A stretch of DNA of 64,000 nt from Apus apus (lineage: Eukaryota > Chordata > Aves > Apodiformes > Apodidae). The notes below the pieces were generated by a model, which had not been told where the DNA came from, did not search any database, and worked only from the letters and a program-made list of their open reading frames with translations. The stretch spans positions 108,959,652 to 109,023,651 of the forward strand of contig NC_067285.1 of assembly GCF_020740795.1 (NCBI RefSeq). The letters run 5' to 3'. Both the position numbers and the translations under genes were made by a program. Positions 42,070 through 53,300 of the stretch are shown here, in pieces (positions within the stretch are counted from its first letter, which is position 1; each line of letters begins with the position of its first letter).

Positions 42070-42765
42070 ACACAGGCTGGAGGGAGAATGGCTGGAGAGC
42101 AGTCGTGAGGAGAAGGACTTGGGGTTGGGAGGAGATGTGCAGCTTGACATGAGCCACCAGTGTGTGCTGGAGCCCAGAGAGCCAACTGTGTCCTGGGCTG
42201 CATCAAAAGAAGTGTGGCCAGCAGGGCCAGGGAGGTGATTCTGCCCCTCTGCTCTGCTCTGGTGAGACCTCACCTGGAATACTGTGTACAGCTCAGGGGC
42301 CCTCAGTACAGGAGAGACATGGAGCTGTTGCAAAGGGTCCAGAGAAGGGCCAGCAAGATGATCAAAGGCCTGGAGCAGCTCTGCTATGAGGACAGACTAA
42401 GAGAGTTGGCGTTGTTTAGCCAGGAGAAGAGAAGGCTCCAGGGAGACCTTAGAGCACCTTCCAGACCCTGAAGGGGCTACAGGAAAGCTGGGGAGGGGCT
42501 TTTCATCAGAGAGGGCAGTGATAGGATGAGGGGTAATGGTTTTAAACTGAAAGAGTTTAGACATCAGGAAGAAATTCTTCACCATGACGGTAGTAAGGTG
42601 CTGGAATAGGTTTCCTTGGGAGTTGTTGATGCCCCCTCCCTGGAGGTGTTCAAGGCCAAGTTGGATGAGGCTTGTGCAGCTTGGTCTAGTGTGAGGTGTC
42701 CCTGGTCACAGCAGGGAGGTTGGAACCTGATGACCTTTAAGATTCCTTCCACAAACCACAGTTTC
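42070..42765 (+). mobile_element. CR1 LINE, about 700 bp fragment
   Basis: ORF2 C-terminal coding block, readable in pieces: SREEKDLGLGGDV, then [43 protein letters not shown] and FSQEKRRLQGDL, with frameshifts. The 3' part includes TTTAAACTGAAAGAG and GGTCTAGTGTGAGGTGTCCC. The expected ATTCTATGA tip is lost; the copy ends near CTTCCACAAACCACAGTTTC. Confidence 0.94.
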
Positions 42766-45700
42766 TGGGGCAAGACAGTACTACATCAGATCTGGAAGAC
42801 AGGTCACCTCCCAGGGCTCCCAGCTCAGATGGTTCCCATGGAGGGTGTAACTGCATGCTGTGACATGACCCTCTGTCCCTGGCTCTGCATCCTCCCATCC
42901 CCTGCTGGGAGGTTCAACATATGTGATCTCACTCTTTGGAAGACAATAAAGCCAAGGGAACTGCCCTTCTTTGAGAGCTGGGGGTAGCAAACAGTTGCTT
43001 GCTTGCTTTCAAACCCAACAAAGTTTGAAAGGTTTGTCCCCCCTCAGGAGAACCCCTCACTGGTTTGAGGTTTGTCCTCAAACAGAGGTTGAGGTACTCC
43101 CCAGGACCTCAGAAATCCCGTGAGGACCACGGTGCCTTCACACAGCTTGGGGGGGGTGCCTGCTGTGACCCCCTCCCTCATGGCTGCAGTGCTGTGGGTA
43201 CCACTGCACATCCACGTAACAAGCTCCAGAGCCCTTTGCTTTGACCGACCCACGCTTTGACAGCTCAGAGAAAACATTTTGCAGGATGCACAGTGGAAGG
43301 CTCTCTCAAGCCGAGATGTTGTGGAAAGCTGCATGAGCTCTCCAAGGCACTATCTCTCTCTCTCTCTCTCTCTGCCAGCTGCTCTAATGAAAGCTCCCTG
43401 TGCAAGCCAGAAGATACAGCAGGGAATAATACATTCCTTTAAATAGCATCCTAGCTGGCTTGAGGAGGCCTGAAACATTTTAACTCACTTATTGTTTTCC
43501 TGCTGTTCAACCCTCTCTCCTGTAGCAGTCTGCTCTGGGCATCAGGGCCAAGCCAAGCCTGGGGAAGCCTTCAAAATGGCATTAGCTCACCCATGACCCT
43601 TGAGGGAGCCCTTGTGCTCCTGTCCTTTCCCAAGCAATACTGCACACCACACAGTACCAACCCTCTAGCATGTCTGAGGACCTTAATTACCTGTAGGTAA
43701 CTGGCATGTGAAGATGCAGTGCAGAGTTCAGCACAGGAGACCTTGTCCCACCAAGGACTGATCTCAAAGAGACCATGATTTCAAGAACACATGGCACTGG
43801 CCAGAAAATGCTCCCCTAACATCTTCCACGTGACACTTTTCCAGAGGCAAAGGCAGTTAAAGAGGTCCCTGCATGTCCTCCTCCTTTGGAACCCATGCAA
43901 CCATCTGTAAATCAGGTCAGCAAAAGAAAACACTTGGGGCCAAGGGGGGAAATCAATTAACTGTGATTTTTAAAAGTGCACAGATCCCATTTGCAGCACG
44001 ACAAGCAATTGTTTTGGCACAGCAACAGGACAGCAAACTGCCAAGCAGCAGCAGGAAAACATTTGGGGCTAAAGAGCATTGGGATTCCCTTAAAGCAGCT
44101 TTGCTCAAGGAGAAGTTGGAATAAGGGACTGTCTCCTGGGTGCCTAGAAGGAACAGCATGAGGGCAACACTGAGAGGTTTAACATTTTTGTATAGAAAGA
44201 GTTCTTTAGAATAATTCCCAGTCTCCTGCCCCGTAGGAGGGAATTTTTATTTGAATAAAAACCTAAGATTCAGTGGCAACAGCAGTCTCCAGCCTAAATA
44301 CAAAACAAAAAGAGGAGAAATTGTTTTGGGGAAAAATATCAAAAGGATCATTTTCTCTTCTGAAAGCTGAAATCCTTTCACAAAAGAAGAAATTTTGCCA
44401 CTCCCGAGAAAACCAGAAAAAAATACCAGCTTTTTTCCATGGGTGATTTTTAATGGTTGCCTCATTGTCTTCAACTTTAATGTTCTTTCAGCAGAGAGTC
44501 CCAGCCCTGCCCTCCCTGCACACATCAGCTCTCATACAGCCTCTGCAGGACAGGTTTATCTCTCACAGATCACACCCAGTGTTGGTGTTTTAATCAGGTT
44601 GTATTACAGGTGGCAAGACCCTGATGCAGCCATAGCTTTGTGATGCTGAACATGTGGGTGAGTGGTTTAACTTCTCTACTCCACTATTTGCTTCTTGTCT
44701 TGCTCTGCCACTGCCCCAACATACATCTCCTTCTTACCTCAAAGGTTCAGTGCTACGGAAATAATTGCTGGCACTGTGACACTTTTCAACATTGTGAGAC
44801 AAATGGTGTCAAACACCCCTGAAAAAAAGCACTTCATGGTTTACAGGGGTATTTTAGGGACTGTCCTTAAATTTTATCAGGTGTTTCCTTTTAATATACA
44901 AGCTCTGCAAAGGATGTTTTAAATCATGCACCTCGTCATGGGTTTGTTTGCTGGTCTAAATGATTTGTGTCACACAAGTCTACCAGCAATCTGTTCAAGT
45001 TTATCATTGAATATTAGAAGAAAAGTTGCATCCTCCTGGAATTGTCAGCAGAATCAGGTCTTCTCTTAGCTGGGAAAGTCTGATTTCTCTATGAGCCTTT
45101 ATCCTGAGAAAATAAGTTCTTTATATTTGCTTTAAAATTAGATATTTGGCTTCTTGGGGGCCAAAATTTCCTTTGCTCACTTATTTCCAGTGTTCAGGAA
45201 TGGGTTAATTTGCACTGAGCCAAACCATGGTCAGGGTTCCCCAAGCCCAAAGCACAACTCCATTTGCAAGAGATCCATCTCCATACAGCATTTCCAGCAC
45301 AAGGAGAAGGCATCAAAACAGCTTTTCATGGGAGCTGAACGTCTGTCCCACCTCCAGCTGCAGCAGTGTGAGGGGGGGATTCTCCATTTTAACCATACTG
45401 GAGTATCAGGGCTCTTCTGATGACTGTGGGGACAGGTGGCCTGTCCCTGCTCCCCCAACTGCAGCAGCTGCAGCTTTTTCCTTGTGTAAAGCAGCTCCTG
45501 GGTAAGTTTGTGATGAGGGTGAGCAGCGTGTCCTGGCACCAGCCCAGCACAATGGGAACAGGGCACGCTGCCAGCACGCTGCCTCTGGGAGAGGACTGAC
45601 ATCCTGCCACCACAGCAGTGTCAGCACCAGGCGTGGACCTACTGCTGCAGATGTCTGCAGTGACAGCAGCCAGGGTGCCTGCCTTCACCCTGCTGCTCTG

Positions 45701-45949
45701 GACACGGCCACATCAAAATCCAGAGGCAGAGTAACTGCGTTTGAGGATTTTGGATGCTGAGGGTTTGAAGGAGGTGCTGGGAGAGATGCAAACCTGGCAC
45801 CACATCTGTTCTCTCTCTTTCCCATCTCAGGTGTCTCACACAAACTCTGACCACAGATGATCACCTATCTTAGCGTTCCCTGCCCCGTTCCCTCAAATTA
45901 CACATAGATCTCAACACCACACCTGCTCAGCTCCATGCCTTGCACAGAA
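42766..45949. other. Intergenic stretch, no gene seen
   Basis: Contains a (CT)n microsatellite at 43352-43373 and a short G-run near 43149-43156. No exon or mobile element recognised. Confidence 0.45.
43352..43373 (+). repeat. (CT)n microsatellite
   Basis: About ten and a half perfect CT dinucleotides. Confidence 0.95.
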
Positions 45950-46380
45950 AACTTCCCTGAGGAAAAGTACTTGGGGATGTTGGTTGTTGAGAAGCTCAAC
46001 ATGAGTCAGCTATCTGTGCTTGCAGGTCAGAAAGCCAACCATGTCCTGGGCTGCATCAAAAGCAGTGTGGCCAGCAGGTCAAGGGAGGTGAGTCTCCATC
46101 TCCTCTCTCGTGAGACCCCACTTGGAGTACTGTGTCCAGTTCTGGAGCCCCCAACACAGGAAGGGTATGGAACTCTTGAAGTGAGTCCAGAGGAGGCCAC
46201 GAAGATGTTCAGAGGACTGGAGCACCCCTCCTATGAAGTCAGGCTGAGAGAGCTGGGGTTGTTTGGGTTGGAGAAGAGGAGGCTCTGAGGAGACTTCATA
46301 GTGGCCTTCCAGTACCTGAGGGGGCTATAGGAAAGCTGGGGTGGGGCTTTTGACAAGGGCTTGGACTGATAGGATGAGGG
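45950..46380 (+). mobile_element. CR1 LINE fragment (forward part)
   Basis: Translates in pieces to EEKYLGMLVVEKLNMSQ, KANHVLGCIKSSVASRSREV and LGLFGLEKRRL, the CR1 ORF2 C-terminus. It breaks off at GGACTGATAGGATGAGGG, exactly where an inverted CR1 segment begins. Confidence 0.93.
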
Positions 46381-46490
46381 GTCCCTGCCCACACCTCCTA
46401 CTAGACCAGGTTGCTCAAAGCCCCCTCTAACCTGGCCTTGAACACTTCCAGGGATGGGGCATCCACAAGTCCCCTGGGCAACCTGTTCCC
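46381..46490 (-). mobile_element. CR1 segment, inverted relative to its neighbour
   Basis: GTCCCTGCCCACACCTCCTA, CTAGACCAGGTTGCTCAAAG, CTTGAACACTTCCAGGGATG and GGGCAACCTGTTCC are the complement of the 3' UTR part of CR1. The extreme 3' tip is missing. Together with the forward part to the left, it looks like one element whose downstream end has been flipped. Confidence 0.9.
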
Positions 46491-46949
46491 TGCATGGAAG
46501 CTTACCAGACAAGACAGCAGCTCATTTCTGGGCTTGTCCTCCATGGTAAAGGCACTGTAGAGTTCCCAGTCTGAGATCAGAGCTGTAGTGTGCGTCCTGC
46601 ACTACTGTCATCATCACCAATTCACTGCCCAAGACCCCCCAGATTATAAATCTACTCACCACCAGCACCCAACCCCGACACACCAGCCTTTCCACCCAAT
46701 TAATGCTCTTGCCTTCAGTCCTGGCAATGTCTCCATCAGCTTGTTGAACACAGAGGCACCGGTTTTCCTGGGACAGCAGGAGGGAGAGGAGGAGCAGCCA
46801 CCCAGGACCCCAGCCCACCAGGGAGCTGGGGAAGGAGCCAGCTGCAAGCACATCCATGGCTCAGCTGTGGGAGCCTGCAGCCCAGTGAATTAAGTCTTCA
46901 GCAACCGCTAAACTCACAAATAGACAGTAGGCGCCAGAATCCTCAGCTG
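46491..46949. other. Intergenic stretch, no gene seen
   Basis: C-rich, repeat-poor DNA. The 101- and 111-codon ORFs on opposite strands overlap each other and carry no recognisable domain. Confidence 0.4.
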
Positions 46950-47290
46950 TGGCTCCTTGGCCCCCACTGGATTTACGCTGATTTAAGCCAGCTGAAGCTC
47001 CGCGCCACCGGGCCAAGTCCCGCCGGCCTACCTCGAGCTGATGGCTAGTTGACGTGACTGATGACTAAGATTTCCATTTAGCCTAACTGGAAGCATGAGC
47101 AGTGCCTGTGTAGCGCTACCATTGTTGACTCCAGCCTTTTGTCTCGGGCTGTAACCGATAGGCCTAATAGCCGCAACCCTCCCGCACGCATTCATTCACC
47201 CCCTTCGCAAGCGGCGTGTTACTGAGCCCCGTGGTGAAAAGGCATGCACAAACACAATGGGGCTGGGATTAAGCCCAGCTGCATTACCAG
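46950..47290. promoter_or_regulatory. Candidate distal enhancer (CpG-retaining)
   Basis: An isolated stretch with many CG dinucleotides far from any promoter. Motifs include CRE-like TGACGTGA (47050-47057) with adjacent TGATGACTAA, SOX-type CCATTGTT (47119-47126), CATTCATTCA, and a perfect short inverted repeat GCTGGGATTAAGCCCAGC (47262-47279). There is no ORF and no repeat. This resembles a conserved non-coding element; the target gene is unknown, ATOH8 being one possibility. Confidence 0.33.
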
Positions 47291-48786
47291 AGTAAATACT
47301 TTTGCTGCTGACAGTTTGTCTGTAGGGATTTGGAGAGGAGTTTTGTGCATCTACTTAGGCAACATATGGTTTTATTTTCCCCGTTAACGAAAACAGTAGT
47401 GGTCAAAAGTCAACACCCTCTGATGACTGTTCCGTGGCCAATGTGGAATGGGCTTGGTGGTCTAAGTCCAGTTCTCTACATGTCCACATAAAAATGATCC
47501 CCTTCCTGCATTCCTCTCTCACTTGGCACTGTGGTTTACAGTCTCCACAAGGAAGCGGAGAGGTTTTCGAGGTTAATCACATCTGTCCTCCTTCCTGATT
47601 GAAAGCCTCGGTGACGTGGTTTGGGTTAAGATACCTTGCTAGCTTCTTTAATTCCTTTTGCGATGAAAACCCCTGCACAATCTGTTTCCTTGAAGTCTGA
47701 AAAGAGTCAGGATTAATCCGTGTTAGCCGGCGGCTGGGGTATGCCAGCTACTTTGACTTCTAAATCAAACACAGAGCCAGCGAGGATGAGCATCATGCCA
47801 AGAACACAAATGGTCTGAATTTAGCCCTTCATCTCCAAGCCCAACATGGACTGTTCTCCAAAAATCTCTGCAACACTCAATCAGCAGCTGGTCATCTTCA
47901 CATCTGAAATTGAGAAGAAAATCCACAAGGGCTTGGCTTTACATTTGGCAATGACTTCAGTGGAATGGTAAAGGGCAAAAAGTTGTCTGAGCTTTCACAG
48001 GTACCCATCTCACATATCTCCAGTGAAGTAATGGGAAAATACTGGCACTCAGCATCACTGGGAGTCAAAAAACCAACCACCACCACCATCAGACCCTCCA
48101 CAGCTGATCCCTCTAAAAGATTTTGAAGCTTCCAAGGTGCAAACAGGTCTTGTCTACACTGAGGTAATGAGAATTACAGCAACTGGAGCCCAAGTGCTAA
48201 CACTTTGCATCTGCAGGGTCAGAGGCAGCTTGAGAGCTGCAAAGGGGTGTTAACTACACCTACCACATGAAGTAATTGTTTTTAAGGGAGGGTGTCCAAG
48301 CTGGAACACACCAATGGAGAACATGCACACTAAGACAGGTGTAATCCCAGGCACAGTGGGTGGGAAGCAGGGCTGGAAAATTACAATTAAGAAGCCAAGA
48401 GCTGTTGCATAATCCAGGCTTGCTTGCCAAGACAAAGGTAGTTTTGCTGCAAGCCAGATCCTGTGGGATGCCCAGCTACTCCCACGATGTATTTGCCATC
48501 CTCAGATGCTACTGACATCTCTCAAAGCTGAAGGTCCAAAGTATCTCGTAGGGGATGCTCAGAGCTGCCTATGGGCAGCCAGCAGTGGGCAGGCAGCCAA
48601 GGGTGGAGGAGCTAAGCCAGGATGAGAGAATGCAGCTGCTCAGGTTGACACACAAAGGGAGCTCAGCCATGGCAGTCCTACGGTCACACCTGCACCCATT
48701 CACTGTGGAAAACAGTAAAGTCAGAAATTGTTTCTGTTCCTATGAAAGCCAATCAGTGAATTAGCTTAACCTTTTTCTGCAGAAGA
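47291..48786. other. Intergenic stretch, no gene seen
   Basis: Repeat-poor unique-looking DNA. 47570-47760 keeps a few CpGs and could extend the candidate enhancer. No exon recognised. Confidence 0.4.
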
Positions 48787-49107
48787 TGGGGGGTTTTCAT
48801 TGAAAAAAAGAATTTAAAAAAGTGAAAAATGTTTCATTTCTGGCAATCAAAAACTGGAAACATTTTGGCCACAAACCAAAACAATTTGGGGTTTCTGGGT
48901 TTTGGTTTTGTTTTGGGTCTCGGCCAAACTCCTTAGCTTTCCTTTGCCAAAAAAACTGCACATTTTTCAAGCTTTTTCTTTCTCAATGAAAACCCTGAAA
49001 TTGTTGTTGAAATTGGACATTTCCCACAGAATTTTTTTCATTTGATTTTTTTTTTAAGGCATTTCAGCAAAAAGAATGTTTTGAATGAACAATTTCATCC
49101 AGCTCTG
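48787..49107. mobile_element. Imperfect palindrome, possible hAT-like DNA transposon relic
   Basis: The arm at 48789-48832 (GGGGGTTTTCATTGAAAAAA...GTGAAAAATG) pairs with the arm at 48957-48998 (TGCACATTTTTCAAGC...TCAATGAAAACCCTG) with few mismatches. The segment between the arms is A/T-rich and self-similar (repeated GAAA/TTTC words). The right edge reads CATCCAGCTCTG, whose complement CAGAGCTGGATG fits the CAGRG start of hAT terminal inverted repeats. The left terminus and a target-site duplication could not be found, so the family call is tentative. Confidence 0.38.
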
Positions 49108-51694
49108 TAGGCAGCTCCTTCGGAGGTACCATGACACCCTCACTTTTATCTCTTCTCCCCAGCTCACTTTCTCACTTGGGCTGTGACCATGGTCTGGTGC
49201 TGACCACCACGTGGCCAAGATTTACAGCTGTGGAGACACCGTGCTGAGCCGTCTGGGGACAAACTACTCTGAGGTGGGAATGGCTGGAGCTTTTTCTGCG
49301 AAATAAGAAATATATCCATGGAAATTAAGAAACACAGCAAAGGAAAGTAAGTATCTGGAGTCTCAGGTCAGTTCATCTTGTGCTAGGACCACATGGACCA
49401 CATTTGTGTCCATGGTTCTGGGATATGAAGGTGCTGGTACGTGTCCTCCAAAGCATCCAAACAGCATTTATTGACAGGTTTGTGAGAGCTTCTGGCCCTG
49501 AGTCCACCATCAGCTCCACAAAGCACATGGCCGATACAGTCTGCACTAATATTCAAGATTTGGCACAGCAAAAGTGGATATGAAAGATGTACAGGAAGAA
49601 TTAAGTATTATGGACTTCAAACACAAGTACAATACTAGTGACTAAAAAGAAAATGAAGAACTTAAATACTTTTCTCAAGAACTGAACTTGGAGATGTAGC
49701 TGAAGAGCAAATGCAACTCAGAACTGAGAAGGTTTTTGCACCTTATCTCCAGGGATAACTTTGGTCTGACCCAGTGCTGAAACCAGAAACCACACAGAAG
49801 TTTGGACTGGAGTCTGAGTGCTGGAGTTCAGGCTGCACTTTTACAACACAGATCCAAACTACAATAACAAATCTCAACTTCCTGAAGGTCTGTGAATGTG
49901 AATTTGGACCAGGTTTGAATTTCAGTCTTCCAACCAATCTTCTATTAAATGGCCATTGAACAAGCCATTCTTTACCCAATTAAAAGTAAGAGATCTTGGA
50001 GTCTTTACAACAAAGCAGAGCCATCTGATGTCTGATGGCTGCTTTTTTCTTTTTTTTTTTTTCTTGGAAATAGAATATTTTCTTGCTTTCAAGGTCTGTT
50101 TGGATATTTTCTTTTGTTAAGGTATTGAACTAGGTATTTAATTGCCCTGACTACCTTCTGTAAGGAAGGCCAGAAGAAGGAAGAACACAGGAGATGACAA
50201 AGTCATTAATAAGTGGGACAGTATGCCAGGAGGGAGAGGTCATGTGAGTCTCAAATTTAGGCATGAATGGGATTGGCACTCAGCAAAAATGCCAGGTTGG
50301 AGGACTCTGAGCAGGATGTTTGGAGACATCAGCCAAAACCAGAACTGATGACAGGAAGAGATGGAATAAGGAACAGATGGGTGAGGAGGAGGCTGGTCAG
50401 GGGCTGGTTATGAGGATGAAGGTATCTATCAGGAGTTGAGGACAGGTTAAGGAGAAGGAGAGTCTGAGGGGCAGGTAGGTAGGTTCTCATGGGACAGGTA
50501 AGGAGAAGAAGGTAATCAATGATTAAGAGGGCTGGGTGGATGGTGAGGAAGAGGAGCAGATGAGGTTCTGCTTTACTTTTTTTCCCCTCATTTGGATAAT
50601 AATGGCCCACATGCTATTTTAAATCTGATCTTCAGCAAAGTTTATTTAAGCCTTGACATAGGGCTCTGCTGCCTGTCAGCTGAGCCATGGTTAGCAGTGC
50701 TGGCCCCTAAGCCCAAGACAAGCAAAGTGAAGGGAATAAATTAGTTTAAATCTCTACAAAAGGTTTCCCAGTTGCAACAGGGTGAAAGGACTGGCACAGT
50801 AAACTGCTGCTCACTGTTCAGTCATGCATCTGAACCCTCCAAATTCAGAAGAGACACTCTGTCATTAACACAAGCCTAGAAACAAACTAAAATACAGGCA
50901 CAGCTGTGTTTAGAGGCCCTTAAGCAGAGCAGTTAGCCTGGAAGGAGAAATGGGGCTGCTTGTGATGAAAACCCCACAAATGCAGAGGCAGTTGATGTGC
51001 CCGACAGCCCTGGTAGAGAAGGAAAGATAAAGATTTGGTCTGACATTTGAACTGTGAAGTCTTTATAGCAAAGCATGTCCCAGGAATGGGTGTTATTGGG
51101 ATTGTCTTGACACCAGATAGAAAGAAAAACACAAGAAGGGGAAAATGAGGCAGGGCCAAGGTTTGACATCCAGCTGCATAAGCTCCCTGAGTGGTTCCTT
51201 ATCAGGACTGTTTCACCCATCGCGTACTCACGTAGTGAAGAGGAAGCAACAATTCCTTTGCTTTCCAAAGCCATTACTCAGGAAAAGACTAATTAAGTGG
51301 TGGTGTTATTACAGCAGGTCCCCGAGTCTCTGAGCACAACCAGCAGCTCCTGGCAGGCAGCAGCTCCTGGGCGGGCTTTCCCACTGCCCAGCTGTGCCAT
51401 TGTCAGGGCAGTTAAGCCAAAAGCATTTGACAAAGCAAACCAGCTGCAGGCTGCGGGTCTGAGAGACAGCACATGTCCAGAGGAGAGCTGAACAATAAAC
51501 TCTCCTCCTCTGTATTTTTTCCCAAAGAAAGATCAATGGAAGCAAGCATGTCATGTTCCTGCAGAGGAGCAGGTAGCAATATTGATTTCTGGGGAGCACC
51601 TGGGATAAAAATCAGGGTAAAACACTGTGGTTTTCCTGGAGAGCTGAATATTCACTGCTGCCTCCTTCCTGTTTCCTAAAAAGAGAAGATTTCT
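49108..51694. other. Intergenic stretch, no gene seen
   Basis: Contains a purine-rich low-complexity run around 50340-50560 and T-runs near 50045-50062. No exon or element recognised. Confidence 0.45.
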
Positions 51695-51747
51695 GTTGTC
51701 TGTGACCTTCTGTAACCTTCAGCTTCAGTTTTCCCATCTCTAAAATG
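51695..51747 (+). mobile_element. MIR-like CORE-SINE remnant
   Basis: TCTGTGACCTTCTGTAACCT, then TCAGCTTCAGTTTTCCCATC and TCTAAAATG matches in order the MIR CORE (TGTGACCTT, TTAACCTC, CTCAGTTTCCTCATCTGTAA, AATG). A CR1 3' tip follows with no gap. Confidence 0.62.
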
Positions 51748-51826
51748 TCCCTGTCCACACAGGGGAGCTGGAACTAGATGATTTTTAAGGTCCTTTAACC
51801 CAAACCATTCCATGATTCTACAATGA
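51748..51826 (+). mobile_element. CR1 LINE 3' tip
   Basis: TCCCTGTCCACACAGGGGAG, CTGGAACTAGATGATTTTTA, AGGTCCTTTAACCCAAACCA and TTCCATGATTCTACAATGAT are the last 80 bp of CR1, joined directly to a MIR remnant. Confidence 0.92.
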
Positions 51827-52299
51827 TGGCATCTGTGTTAGCTACCTCACCAGTTTTCTCAGCCACATCACGATGCCTTCAGACAAAGTGGACAGAGCCC
51901 AGCCCACTGCTCAGGGGCTTTTCTTCTGCCTGTCTGTGCCACCAGATGCACCTTCAAGATATGTCTTCTGTGTCTATGGCCACAAGGCTTTTGATGGCAT
52001 GTGACGTGGTCATTAGCATCTCCAAAGCTTTTCTTCCCTCCCAGCAAGGAGCTGCCTGCCAGCAGGGCTGCCTGTTGTACAGGAAGGAGCAGAGAGTCAA
52101 GCACAGGAGAAACTAACTGGGCTGCCAGCATGTGTGGGAGAAGAACTGGAGCTACTTGGGAGAGCATACACAACTCCTTGCCATGGGTCAGCAACGTGTT
52201 TAGTGGCATAGCAGGACAAAAGCAGGTTAAGAGAACAAGGAGAGGTTGCAACTGAAGAATACATCACCACCAGCGCAGTGTCATCTACAGCCCATGAGG

Positions 52300-52560
52300 C
52301 ATCCACCCCCAGAGGTATCCAAGCTGAACAAGCCCAGTTCTCTCAGCCTGTCTTCACAGGAGAGGTGCTCCAGCCCTCTGATCATGTTTATGACTTTCCT
52401 GTGGACTCGCTCCAAGAGTTCCAAGTCCTTTCTGTGTTGTGAGTTCCAGAGCTAGACACAGCACTGCAGGTGGGGTCTCATGAGAGTGGAGTAGAGGGGG
52501 AGAATCACCTCCCTTGACCTTGCTGGTTACCCTTCTTTTGATGTCCCAGCACATCACAGC
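52300..52560 (-). mobile_element. CR1 LINE ORF2 C-terminal fragment
   Basis: GCTGAACAAGCCCAGTTCTC, TCAGCCTGTCTTCACAGGAG, AGGTGCTCCAGCCCTCTGAT and GGTGGGGTCTCATGAGAGTG are the complement of the CR1 ORF2 C-terminus. The 3' UTR and tip are absent. Just beyond its 5' end, 52571-52600 resembles the adjoining CR1 block in the opposite orientation (GAGAAGCTCAGCATGAGTTG). Confidence 0.9.
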
Positions 52561-53029
52561 ACGGTGTGGATCTGGCTGTGAGAAGCTCAGCATGAGTTGC
52601 ACACCCAGCACATGTCAATGGCCAGGACTGGACACAAGACCCACCTTTTCTGGAGTAGCAGCACAAAGGCATCTACTTCCAGTTACATGTAGCAGTTCCC
52701 TACCCAATTCCAATATGGTATTGCCATCCAAAGCTATCTCTTCACCCCCATCTGAATTTATTTGGAGCAATTTTCTCCCTGCCCTCAAAGAGCCAGACAG
52801 GACCTTTTCAAGAGGTCCCTAATGAACCTGTTTTCTTTGATGTAACCTGTAAGAGGGGACAGATCTCACTTCATCTGCTGCATGAGAGACTTTCATGAAG
52901 GTCCCAGCCTCAGCCTCTAACTACATTCTCAGTGTCTGTGCAAACCTGCCAACCATTAGCAAATGCCTTCACAGAGGGCTCTTCAACCAACAAATCCAGT
53001 TGCACTTGAATTGTCCAACACACAGATGA

Positions 53030-53300
53030 GTAACAAACTGTGTGACCTTCCAGCAATAAAGCATTGCTAATATCTCAACTATTTCAAGTGTTTAATAATT
53101 TAATGCAGTGAGAAAGATTTGATTGAATGCACAATAATCATAGCAGCTAATTAACCACAGTAGCCCAGGCAGGTCTTGGACTTGATACAACCTTTCAATA
53201 TAATTGCAAATTTTTAATAGCAGAATTAATTTAAATGGAGGCTGACACAGCAATCCATCTTCATCTCCAGATAAAAAGTATCACATGTGGTATTAACATT
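53030..53300. promoter_or_regulatory. Candidate AT-rich regulatory element
   Basis: Repeat-free and dense in homeodomain- and POU-type words (TTTAATAATTTAATGC, GCAGCTAATTAACCAC, GCAGAATTAATTTAAATGG), with an E-box CACATGTG near 53283 and CAGATAAAAAG. Suggestive only. Confidence 0.22.

Noticed and set aside
42160..42471. 103-codon forward ORF as a host gene
   Set aside because: The translation is CR1 ORF2 C-terminus; the copy is truncated and frameshifted.
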